Below are positions 8,168-14,732 of a stretch of 21,266 nt of DNA, in pieces. Position numbers and translations under genes: made by a program. Position 1 is the stretch's first letter, and every line of letters starts with the position of its first letter. The DNA comes from an uncultured Dorea sp. (lineage in GTDB: Bacteria; Bacillota; Clostridia; Lachnospirales; Lachnospiraceae): contig CAJURK010000051.1 of assembly GCA_910588745.1 (NCBI GenBank), forward strand, positions 1 through 21,266, read 5' to 3'. Below the pieces are notes generated by a model. It saw nothing but the letters and a program-made list of their open reading frames with translations. It was not told the DNA's origin and did not search any database.

Positions 8168-9679
8168 ATGTATATTGCAATTGACCTGAAATCATTTTAT
8201 GCTTCCGTAGAATGCATTGAGCGGGGTTTAGACCCGATGAATACGAATCTTGTGGTGGCGGATAAAAGCCGGACGGATAAGACGATTTGCCTTGCGGTGT
8301 CGCCGTCCCTGAAAGCTTGCGGGATTCCCGGAAGACCCAGGTTGTTTGAAGTGAACCGCAGAATTAAGGAAGTAAATGCCGAGAGAATCATGAAAGCTCC
8401 AGGGAAGAAATTCACTGGGGCTTCTGTCCATGCGATCGAATTGGAATATATGCCGAACCTGAAAGCTGACTTTGTAGCGGCTGTGCCGAGGATGGCTCTA
8501 TATCTTGAGTACAGCGGACGCATTTATGACATTTACTTAAAATATGTGGCGCCGGAGGATATTCATGTATACTCCATAGACGAAGTGTTTATGGATGTAA
8601 CCCATTATCTGAATACCTACCAGATGACGGCAAGGGAGCTGGCGGCGAAGATTGTCCGGGATGTGCTTGAGACAACCGGCATTACGTCTACGGCGGGGAT
8701 TGGTACAAACCTATACCTTTGCAAGGTAGCCATGGATATTGTAGCCAAGCATATTCCGCCGGACAAGCACGGCGTACGGATTGCCAAATTGGATGAGACG
8801 AGCTACCGCAGGCTTCTGTGGACACACCGTCCCCTGACGGATTTCTGGCGTATAGGAAGAGGATATGCCAGGAAATTGGAAGCACAGGGACTGTATACGA
8901 TGGGAGACATCGCCCGGTGTTCGCTGGGCGGCGACGATGATTATTACAATGAAGATCTGCTCTATAAGATGTTCGGTGTAAATGCGGAGCTTCTGATCGA
9001 CCATGCCTGGGGATGGGAACCCTGCAGGATGGAGGATATCAAGGCGTATAAGCCGGAGAACAGCAGCATGGGTTCCGGGCAGGTGCTGCAGAGCGCCTAT
9101 GATTTTCGGAAAGCCGGGCTGGTGGTAAAGGAAATGGCGGAGCAGGCGGCGCTGGAGCTGGTAGATAAAGGCCTGGTTACAGACCAGATGGTACTGACGA
9201 TAGGATATGACAGGAGCAGTCTTGAAAATCCGGAGATAAGGAAAGCTTATCGGGGGGAAGTGACGGTAGACTATTATGGCCGCAGGGTTCCGAAACATGC
9301 TCATGGAACACAAAATCTGGGCAGATGGACTGCTTCTGCGAGAATCATTACCGAGGCGGTGATGGAACTATACAGCCGGATTACGGATGAGAAGCTTTTG
9401 ATTCGGAGAATTAGCGTGACGGCTAATCATGTGACGGCAGAAGCCGATGCGCGGAAGGAAGAAACTTACGAGCAGCTAAACCTTTTCACTGATTACGGAA
9501 AGCTCAATAAGCAGCAGGAAGAAGAGAAGGAGGCTCTTGGAAAAGAGCGTAAGCTCCAGCAGACGATGTTGGAGATTAAGAAAAGATACGGAAAAAACGC
9601 GGTTTTAAAAGGTATGAATCTGGAAGAAGGAGCGACCGCAAAGGAGCGGAACAACCAGATTGGCGGACATAAGGCCTGA
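8168..9679 (+). CDS. Y-family translesion DNA polymerase (UmuC/DinB-like)
   Basis: Error-prone polymerase of 503 aa. The palm shows IDLKSFYASVE with catalytic D6 and the FY steric-gate position (10-11). The second metal site is YSIDEVFMDV with D138 and E139. TAGIGTNLYLCKVAMDIVAKH (~175-195) is the conserved finger/palm block. Helix-hairpin-helix-like (~215-250) and little-finger (~295-425) regions follow. QLNLF at 436-440 is a standard beta-clamp binding pentapeptide, so the protein should be able to join the replisome. The ~60-residue charged tail is probably disordered. Length and motifs match the chromosomal/ICE-borne UmuC-type polymerases of Clostridia rather than DinB (~350 aa). GAGAAG precedes the ATG. 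No LexA-type site is seen before it; it follows the XRE-TPR gene and precedes a small partner ORF. Confidence 0.93.
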   Translation: MYIAIDLKSFYASVECIERGLDPMNTNLVVADKSRTDKTICLAVSPSLKACGIPGRPRLFEVNRRIKEVNAERIMKAPGKKFTGASVHAIELEYMPNLKADFVAAVPRMALYLEYSGRIYDIYLKYVAPEDIHVYSIDEVFMDVTHYLNTYQMTARELAAKIVRDVLETTGITSTAGIGTNLYLCKVAMDIVAKHIPPDKHGVRIAKLDETSYRRLLWTHRPLTDFWRIGRGYARKLEAQGLYTMGDIARCSLGGDDDYYNEDLLYKMFGVNAELLIDHAWGWEPCRMEDIKAYKPENSSMGSGQVLQSAYDFRKAGLVVKEMAEQAALELVDKGLVTDQMVLTIGYDRSSLENPEIRKAYRGEVTVDYYGRRVPKHAHGTQNLGRWTASARIITEAVMELYSRITDEKLLIRRISVTANHVTAEADARKEETYEQLNLFTDYGKLNKQQEEEKEALGKERKLQQTMLEIKKRYGKNAVLKGMNLEEGATAKERNNQIGGHKA

Positions 9680-9702
9680 ATGACAGCCGGAGGTGAGAAA
9701 AA

Positions 9703-9954
9703 ATGACAGAAAGAAAAAGAAACGGGAACAAAAAAGAGGCAGAAAGATTAGAACAAGACATCGGCCGGTATCAGGACATCATCGGCTTGCCGCATCCGGT
9801 GTCGAAAAAACATCCGCAGATGTCTTTGAGGGACAGGGCGGCTCAGTTTGCTCCTTTTGCGGCGCTTTCCGGGCATGGAGAAATAATCCGGCAGACAGAA
9901 AAATCCCATGTGGGAGAGGACATAGAACGGGTGGAGTACGAGGGGGAAATCTAA
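9703..9954 (+). CDS. Small protein trailing the Y-family polymerase (possibly shortened)
   Basis: A basic 83-aa protein with GGAGGTGAG upstream, 23 nt after the polymerase stop. The central block IIGLPHPVSKKHPQMSLRDRAAQFAPFAALSGHG is the signature I associate with small proteins that follow UmuC-type polymerases in Clostridia, sometimes linked to the YolD-like group. Those proteins, as I recall them, run to about 110-130 aa with a beta-rich C-terminal half ending near a DI-x-x-I/VE-x-x-GEI motif. Here the signature is followed almost at once by GEDIERVEYEGEI and a stop. The middle may therefore have been lost by an in-frame deletion. Function unknown; a role in controlling or assisting the polymerase is inferred from the pairing only. 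Confidence 0.7.
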   Translation: MTERKRNGNKKEAERLEQDIGRYQDIIGLPHPVSKKHPQMSLRDRAAQFAPFAALSGHGEIIRQTEKSHVGEDIERVEYEGEI

Positions 9955-10011
9955 TATCGTATTGCAAAAAAAGCGGGCGATGCGCGCAGTGCCGTATTCT
10001 CGTTATTCAAG

Positions 10012-10551
10012 TCAAGAGCGCAGTACCCGGCGCGTTAGGATTTGTACAATCTCGTCCACCGATTCTTCTTTCCCATTCTTTTCCCAGTGAATGAATACAT
10101 TTAACAAAGCGCCGGCATAATAATATAAATCATAGACCGACCCGGAATAGGAGGGAGCCACGTAAAGTTCGGCGTATTCGTTAATGGCGTCGATCATAAG
10201 GTAGTACAGGTGGGCTTCTTCTAAGGTGATGAATAGAAAAGCATAGCGGTCAAAGTAGCAGAGCGCATGGCGGATACGGTCTTTTGTCCGGAGCATGGTG
10301 AACGTAAGATTTCCAGGGCATTCCTCCCGATAGCCGTTGATTACTTCGTGGAGATAATTATTCAGGGCGTCCGTTTTATCATGAAAATAATGATAAAAAG
10401 TCATGCGGGATACGCCGGCTTTTTTTACAATATCTGAAATCGTTATGGATTCAAAACCTTTCCGATGCGTTAGGGACAGAATGGCTTCACCGATGCACTG
10501 CCTGGTAAATCGGTTCCTTTTTGTGAATTTTTTGTTGATTAATTTTCGCAT
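10012..10551 (-). CDS. TetR/AcrR-family transcriptional regulator
   Basis: A 179-aa regulator. The N-terminal HTH (~20-62) reads ITISDIVKKAGVSRMTFYHYFHDKTDAL, the standard TetR tri-helix. The C-terminal ligand/dimer domain (~70-179) is aromatic-rich and resembles the TetR_C group seen with DhaS-like regulators. The ligand is not predictable; with a DegV lipid-binding gene on the other side, a fatty acid or acyl compound is a reasonable guess. AGGAGG lies 8 nt before the ATG at 10551. It is divergent from degV and shares a control region with superimposed promoters, so it very likely regulates both. It is convergent with the small polymerase-linked ORF. No terminator is seen between them. Confidence 0.9.
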   Translation of the reverse strand: MRKLINKKFTKRNRFTRQCIGEAILSLTHRKGFESITISDIVKKAGVSRMTFYHYFHDKTDALNNYLHEVINGYREECPGNLTFTMLRTKDRIRHALCYFDRYAFLFITLEEAHLYYLMIDAINEYAELYVAPSYSGSVYDLYYYAGALLNVFIHWEKNGKEESVDEIVQILTRRVLRS

Positions 10552-10596
10552 CCCGGTTTCCTCCTGAAAATAGTTACACTTTGCGTTTCTTTGTAA

Positions 10597-10626
10597 ATTG
10601 TATCACAAGATGAAAAAAGGTACAAT
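10597..10626. promoter_or_regulatory. Face-to-face overlapping promoters of tetR-like and degV-like genes
   Basis: Plus strand: -35 TTGTAT (10598-10603), 17-bp spacer, -10 TACAAT (10621-10626), reading to the DegV gene. Minus strand: -35 TTGTAC (10625-10620), 17-bp spacer, -10 TACAAT (10602-10597), reading to the TetR gene. The -35 of each overlaps the -10 of the other on the opposite strand, so polymerase cannot occupy both at once. Spacing is ideal on both strands. The arrangement is read directly; use of both promoters is inferred. Confidence 0.68.
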
Positions 10627-10632
10627 TAATAA

Positions 10633-10669
10633 GTAGTAATAAAAACTACATGTTCCGTTTGAACGTTCA
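10633..10669. promoter_or_regulatory. Candidate TetR operators in the degV leader
   Basis: Just downstream of the plus-strand -10 are GTAGT (10633-10637) / ACTAC (10645-10649) and a perfect 10-bp palindrome TGAACGTTCA (10660-10669). The latter is preceded by GTTC (10652-10655), which also pairs with GAAC (10661-10664). TetR proteins bind short palindromes, so either could be the site. There is no second copy for comparison, and binding is a guess from position. Confidence 0.3.
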
Positions 10670-10726
10670 TCGGCTGGAGTAAGCAGCCCTTGAATCATAA
10701 CGCAGGCGGAGCAATAGGAGGAAAAG

Positions 10727-11590
10727 ATGGATAAATTAGTAATATTAGCTGAGACAGGATCCGATATTACGAAAGAAGTAGCGGAAGCCTACGGAATTGA
10801 ACTGGTGCCGATGCATGTATCGTTTGGCAGTGAGGCGAAGGACGACGGTACTTTTCCGGCGGAAGAGATTTACGGATATTATGAGCGAACGGGAACGCTG
10901 CCAAAAACCAGCGGCTGTGTGCCGGAGGATTTTACAAAGATATTCGGGGAGATACGAGAGAAATATCCGGAAACCCGGATTTTGTATCTTGCCTATTCTG
11001 CGGTTACCACCTGCTCTTATCAGAGCGCCCAAATTGCAATTGATACGGGACATGTAGAAGGTGTGACTTGCGTAGACACCAAACAGGTATCTGCAGGACA
11101 GTACGCGGTGGTGGTAAAGATGGCGAAGCTTTTGAGGGAGCATCCGGAGTGGACTCCTGAGGAGGCTGCTAAGCAGGCGGCGCGCCTGTCCGGGCAGGTG
11201 AAGATGTGCTTTGTTCCGGATACGCTGGAATTTCTGCGGGCAGGGGGAAGAGTCAGCAATGCGGCCGCACTGGCGGGAAGTCTGTTAAAGCTGCATCCAT
11301 GTATTGAGATTCTTGACGGATATCTCCAGGCGACAAAGAAATTTCGCGGCAACATGGGAAAGATTGCACCGAAGCTGGTGAAGGAATATATTGCGGGACA
11401 GAAATTATCCTTGGACGAGATATATTTGATCTGGGCGCCGGGCCTTTTAAGTGATACAATGAAGGCGGCAGAGAAAGCGGCCTATGAATGCGGGGTAAAG
11501 AAAATCACCTGGGTGCAGACCGGAGGCGTGATTACTTGTCACGGCGGGCCGGGGGCATTTGGAATCGTAGGCTTTTCCCAGCAGATTTGA
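10727..11590 (+). CDS. DegV-family fatty-acid-binding protein
   Basis: A 287-aa DegV (FakB-like) protein. By family it holds a fatty acid whose carboxylate is presented to a fatty-acid kinase (FakA) for activation into phospholipids. Motifs seen: ETGSDI (9-14), KTSGCVPEDF (60-69, S62), SAVTTCSYQSA (91-101, S91), LEFLRAGGRVS (168-177), and HGGPGAFGIVG near the end (272-282). All expected lipid head-group positions are present and the length is normal. IEIL at ~193 stands where many family members have a KPIL-like loop. AGGAGG precedes ATG 10727. It is divergent from a TetR gene and followed after 26 nt by a NifX-like gene. No fakA kinase is in the window. The exact lipid is unknown. Confidence 0.9.
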   Translation: MDKLVILAETGSDITKEVAEAYGIELVPMHVSFGSEAKDDGTFPAEEIYGYYERTGTLPKTSGCVPEDFTKIFGEIREKYPETRILYLAYSAVTTCSYQSAQIAIDTGHVEGVTCVDTKQVSAGQYAVVVKMAKLLREHPEWTPEEAAKQAARLSGQVKMCFVPDTLEFLRAGGRVSNAAALAGSLLKLHPCIEILDGYLQATKKFRGNMGKIAPKLVKEYIAGQKLSLDEIYLIWAPGLLSDTMKAAEKAAYECGVKKITWVQTGGVITCHGGPGAFGIVGFSQQI

Positions 11591-11616
11591 AAAATGAAGA
11601 AAGAGAGGATATTCAA

Positions 11617-12030
11617 ATGAAAATTGCAGTAACGTATGAAAACGGGCAGGTGTTCCAGCATTTTGGGCATACGGAGAAGTTTAAAGTGTATCATGTAGAG
11701 GATCGTAAGGTTGTGTCTTCTGAGATCGTGGATACCAACGGCCAGGGACACGGCGCTCTTGCGGGATTTTTGCTGGGCGGCGGAGTGGATATGCTGATTT
11801 GCGGCGGTATCGGCGGCGGCGCCAGGGCGGCGCTTGCCGAGGCCGGGATTGATTTGTATCCGGGGTGTTCCGGCGATGCGGACGAGAAAGTGGAGCAGTT
11901 TCTGGCGGGAACTTTGAATTACGATCCGGATACGGTATGCAGCCATCATGGAGAGCATCATCAGGAAGGGCATAGCTGCGGCGGACATGGGGAGGGACAC
12001 GGCTGCGGAAATCACGGCTGCCATTCGTAA
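11617..12030 (+). CDS. NifX/NifB-type cofactor-binding protein with Cys/His-rich tail
   Basis: A 137-aa member of the dinitrogenase iron-molybdenum cofactor biosynthesis (NifX/NafY/NifB C-terminal) fold. Typical marks are the start MKIAVTYENGQVFQHFGHTEKF, the GHGALAGFLLGGGVDMLICGGIGGGARAALAEAGI core (~44-78), and a final helix to ~100. Residues 108-137 form a tail with nine His and four Cys in 30 residues, likely a metal-binding extension. Without nif genes nearby, such stand-alone copies in anaerobes are thought to handle iron-sulphur or other metal clusters; that is inferred. The ATG at 11617 with AGAGAGGA upstream is chosen because the frame further upstream lies inside degV. Its TAA shares one base with the ATG of the next gene. 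Confidence 0.85.
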   Translation: MKIAVTYENGQVFQHFGHTEKFKVYHVEDRKVVSSEIVDTNGQGHGALAGFLLGGGVDMLICGGIGGGARAALAEAGIDLYPGCSGDADEKVEQFLAGTLNYDPDTVCSHHGEHHQEGHSCGGHGEGHGCGNHGCHS

Positions 12031-12578
12031 TGAAGGGAGAATATCAGCATATCAGGCACGGATTTGAACCGGTTTATGACGCCAGATCCCGGATTTTGAT
12101 TCTGGGAACGCTGCCTTCGGTAAAATCCAGGGAGCAGCAGTTTTATTACGGGCATCCCCAGAACCGGTTCTGGAAAGTGCTGGCAGGCGTTGTGAAAGAG
12201 ACGGAGGTTCCGTCGTCAGTTATGGAGAAAAAGCAGTTTTTGCTCAAGCATAGGATTGCCATATGGGACGTGATTGCGGAGTGCGATATTATCGGTTCCA
12301 GTGACAGTTCTATTAAAAATGTAGTTCCGGCGGATTTGACAAGGATTCTAAAAGCGGCGCCGATTCAGGGGATTTACGCAAATGGCGCGAAAGCTTATGA
12401 TCTGTATATGAAATATAGCTATGAAAAGACCGGCCGGGAGATCATCAAGCTCCCCTCCACCAGTCCGGCAAATGCGGCGTTTCAGATGAACAGGCTATTG
12501 TCTGTGTGGGAAAGCATGCTGTCCGGGTTTACAGAGGATATGATAGAGGATCTTGGAGCGGCAAGCCAAACTTCTTGA
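12030..12578 (+). CDS. UDG-superfamily DNA-deoxyinosine (hypoxanthine) glycosylase
   Basis: A 182-aa enzyme of the uracil-DNA glycosylase superfamily, family 6-like. By family it removes hypoxanthine (deaminated adenine) from DNA as the first step of base excision repair. The catalytic loop is LILGTLPSVKSREQQFYYGHPQNRFWKV (~23-50). IAIWDVIAECDIIGSSDSSI (~77-95) and the DNA-intercalation loop KLPSTSPANA (140-149) are also present. Length is normal. The ATG overlaps the previous stop by one base (TAATG), indicating translational coupling to the NifX-like gene, an unexpected functional partner. There is no Cys cluster, so it is not an iron-sulphur UDG. Confidence 0.85.
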   Translation: MKGEYQHIRHGFEPVYDARSRILILGTLPSVKSREQQFYYGHPQNRFWKVLAGVVKETEVPSSVMEKKQFLLKHRIAIWDVIAECDIIGSSDSSIKNVVPADLTRILKAAPIQGIYANGAKAYDLYMKYSYEKTGREIIKLPSTSPANAAFQMNRLLSVWESMLSGFTEDMIEDLGAASQTS

Positions 12579-12586
12579 CCTGCATT

Positions 12587-12624
12587 TTGTATACGTGGTA
12601 AAGTAGGTAGTATAGATTTTACTA
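12587..12624 (+). promoter_or_regulatory. Putative nhaC promoter
   Basis: TTGTAT (12587-12592), an 18-bp spacer and TATAGA (12611-12616) make a fair promoter 35 nt before the nhaC start. A short inverted repeat TAGTA (12608-12612) / TACTA (12620-12624) overlaps the -10. The ten bases TAGATTTTAC (12613-12622) recur exactly at 16099-16108, inside the direct repeat before the ABC operon. Confidence 0.4.
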
Positions 12625-12650
12625 TGAGAAAAGAATGAGAGGGTTTGATT

Positions 12651-13964
12651 ATGAAGAAAAATAATCCAAAGGCATTGCTGCCGATTGGCGTTTTCCTGGC
12701 GTTGTATCTGGGACTGGGAATTGTGTTTGAATATGTGATGAAGATTCCTATGGGATTTTACAATATTCCGATTGTGACTGCGTTTCTTGCCGCGATTTTG
12801 ACGGCCTGTCTTCAGAACAGGGAATTAAAGTTTGATGATAAGCTTAGTATCATGGCTCAGGGCATGGCGGATAAGAATATTATTACGATGCTGCTGATTT
12901 TCCTGGTTGCGGGAACTTTTGTAGGCGTGGTGGGAAGAAGCAGCGCCGAGAGCGTGGCGTATTTTATGCTGTCGCTGATTCCTGCAAGATTTGCGGTTGC
13001 GGTGCTTTTTGTTGTGGCCTGTTTTGTATCTACAGCCATGGGTACGTCGGTAGGGACAATTACGCTGATTACGCCGATTGCCGTTGCGGTTTCCGCGGCG
13101 TCCGGGTTCAACCTTCCGCTGTGCGTGGGCTCGGTTATGGGCGGCGCTATGTTCGGCGATAACCTATCCTTTATATCCGATACTACGATTGCGGCGTGTA
13201 ACGGGCAGGGCTGCGCTATGAAAGACAAGTTTCGGGAGAATTTTGGAATTGCCCTTCCGGCCGCGCTGGTTACGCTGGCGTTGATATTGGCGCTTTCTAT
13301 GAGTACCGACTTAAGCGGGGCTGTAACACAGGAGTATAACCTGATTCAGATTATCCCTTATGTATTGGTGCTGATTGGCGGAGTAATTGGAATCAATGTA
13401 TTTGTGGTGCTTCTGGTGGGGATTGTGTCAGGGGCGGCAATTATGCTGGCCACCGGTCAGATTACCCCTGTGGAACTGATCGGCAATATGGGTTCCGGGG
13501 CGGCGGGAATGTTCGAGACCTGCATGGTGGCCGTTCTTGTGTCGGCTATGTGCGCGCTGATTCGGGAATACGGCGGGTTTGAGGCTCTGCTTTCGGCGAT
13601 CCGCAGAGTGTTCAAAGGGAAGAAAGGCGGACAGCTTGGCATGGGACTTTTGGTGTGCGCCATGGATATTGCTACGGCGAATAATACGGTTGCTATCGTT
13701 ATGGCCAATCCTATCGCTTCCGAGATGTCGGAAGAATACGGGATTACCCCCAGAAAAGCAGCTTCTATCCTGGATACCTTTTCCTGTATTTCCCAGGGGG
13801 CGATTCCCTACGGCGCCCAGATGCTGGTGGCGCTGTCCGCGGCCAATGAACTGGGGTATGAGCTGTCGGCTTTTGACGTGATACCGAAACTGTTTTATCC
13901 GGGGCTTTTGCTGGTCAGCTCGCTGATTTTTATCTTCGTGCTGCCGGATAGGAAGAAAGCATAG
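12651..13964 (+). CDS. nhaC: NhaC-family Na+/H+ antiporter
   Basis: A 437-aa polytopic membrane protein with about eleven to twelve hydrophobic segments. The conserved NhaC pattern is plain. It includes the discontinuous-helix block CFVSTAMGTSVGTITLITPIAVAV (~122-145), then GSVMGGAMFGDNLSFISDTTIAA (~159-182), and late in the protein AMDIATANNTVAIVMANPIASEM and CISQGAIPYGAQML. By family it exchanges Na+ for H+ and can support pH/Na+ homeostasis; some relatives move organic cations or amino-acid pairs, so the substrate is not certain. The ATG at 12651 is preferred over an in-frame TTG at 12645 because GAGAGGG (12637-12643) is 7 nt from the ATG but only 1 nt from the TTG. It is followed after 57 nt by the LytTR regulator with no clear promoter between, so co-transcription is possible. 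The stop is TAG. Confidence 0.88.
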   Translation: MKKNNPKALLPIGVFLALYLGLGIVFEYVMKIPMGFYNIPIVTAFLAAILTACLQNRELKFDDKLSIMAQGMADKNIITMLLIFLVAGTFVGVVGRSSAESVAYFMLSLIPARFAVAVLFVVACFVSTAMGTSVGTITLITPIAVAVSAASGFNLPLCVGSVMGGAMFGDNLSFISDTTIAACNGQGCAMKDKFRENFGIALPAALVTLALILALSMSTDLSGAVTQEYNLIQIIPYVLVLIGGVIGINVFVVLLVGIVSGAAIMLATGQITPVELIGNMGSGAAGMFETCMVAVLVSAMCALIREYGGFEALLSAIRRVFKGKKGGQLGMGLLVCAMDIATANNTVAIVMANPIASEMSEEYGITPRKAASILDTFSCISQGAIPYGAQMLVALSAANELGYELSAFDVIPKLFYPGLLLVSSLIFIFVLPDRKKA

Positions 13965-14021
13965 AAAATGCGAGGAATATGAGATATTGGCTTGGATTCC
14001 GGCGGGACGGAGAAGGAAGAC

Positions 14022-14732
14022 ATGATACATATTGCAATATGCGACGATGAAGAGAAGTTTGTAAGTCATTTGACAGGTCTGATCCGGCAGTATGAAGCAG
14101 AGAACAGTGAAGAAATTAAGATTACCGTATACTATGACGGCTTGGACTTAATTGAAAAATATGATACTGCCATCGACCTTATTTTTCTGGATATCCAGAT
14201 GAGGCTGGTGGACGGGCTGCACGCGGCGGAGCGGGTGCGGAAGCTGGACGGGAATGTGGGGATTATTTTCCTCACAACCCTGACCCAATACGGACTGGAA
14301 GGATATAAATATCAGGCTCTTGATTATATCATCAAGCCGATCAAATATGTGCGTTTAAAGGCTGAAATGGATCGGTTTATGGCCAGGCGCTGCTTGGAAA
14401 AGGATCCGTTTATCTGCATCGGAAATGATTCGGGAAAGTATAAGGTGCCTTTAAATACCCTGCGCTATGTTGAGACGTTTAACCGGAATCTGATGTTTCA
14501 TGCCAAGCAGGAGAATATTATCTGTTACAGGAGCATGAAAGAGGTTGCGCAGGAGCTTTCCGCCCATCATTTCGCTCGGTGCCACAGCGGCTGCCTGGTG
14601 AATCTCGATTATGTGAAGGGGGTAAAGAAGCTTGAAATTACGTTGATTACCGGGGAAGTACTGCCGATCAGCCAGCCAAAACGTAAGGAATTTATGGAGC
14701 AGTTAACCGAATACTGGGGGGACATGTTATGA
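14022..14732 (+). CDS. LytTR-family response regulator (AgrA/VirR-like)
   Basis: A 236-aa two-domain regulator. The receiver (1-~120) has D8-D9, phosphoacceptor D57 in LIFLDIQM, the T85-T86 region in IIFLTT, and K105 in YIIKPIKY. The LytTR DNA-binding domain (~132-232) contains LRYVETFNRNLMFHA, a CHSGCLVNLDYVKGV block (family pattern R-x-H-x-S-x-xVN) and SQPKRKEFMEQL. LytTR proteins bind 9-bp direct repeats 12 bp apart; a matching pair lies at 16096-16125 before the ABC operon. The ATG at 14022 has GAAGGA upstream and is preferred over a TTG at 13992, which lacks a ribosome site and would add ten non-family residues. It overlaps the kinase start by 4 nt. Confidence 0.9.
   Translation: MIHIAICDDEEKFVSHLTGLIRQYEAENSEEIKITVYYDGLDLIEKYDTAIDLIFLDIQMRLVDGLHAAERVRKLDGNVGIIFLTTLTQYGLEGYKYQALDYIIKPIKYVRLKAEMDRFMARRCLEKDPFICIGNDSGKYKVPLNTLRYVETFNRNLMFHAKQENIICYRSMKEVAQELSAHHFARCHSGCLVNLDYVKGVKKLEITLITGEVLPISQPKRKEFMEQLTEYWGDML

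Noticed and set aside
8711..9313. 200-codon minus-strand ORF
   Set aside because: It is antisense to the Y-family polymerase, whose motifs are intact across the whole span; no ribosome site or domain is seen.
9693..10094. 133-codon plus-strand ORF over the small polymerase-linked gene
   Set aside because: It is a different frame with Lys/Arg-rich shadow sequence. The 9703 frame has the better ribosome site and the recognisable PHPVSKKHPQMS block.
10660..10669. LexA/SOS box
   Set aside because: GAACGTTC lacks the 4-base spacer of the Firmicutes GAAC-N4-GTTC box, and the next gene is a lipid-binding protein.
13428..14069. 213-codon minus-strand ORF
   Set aside because: It lies antisense to the clear NhaC gene and the LytTR start, has no family-like sequence, and is rich in His/Arg/Gln as expected for a shadow frame.
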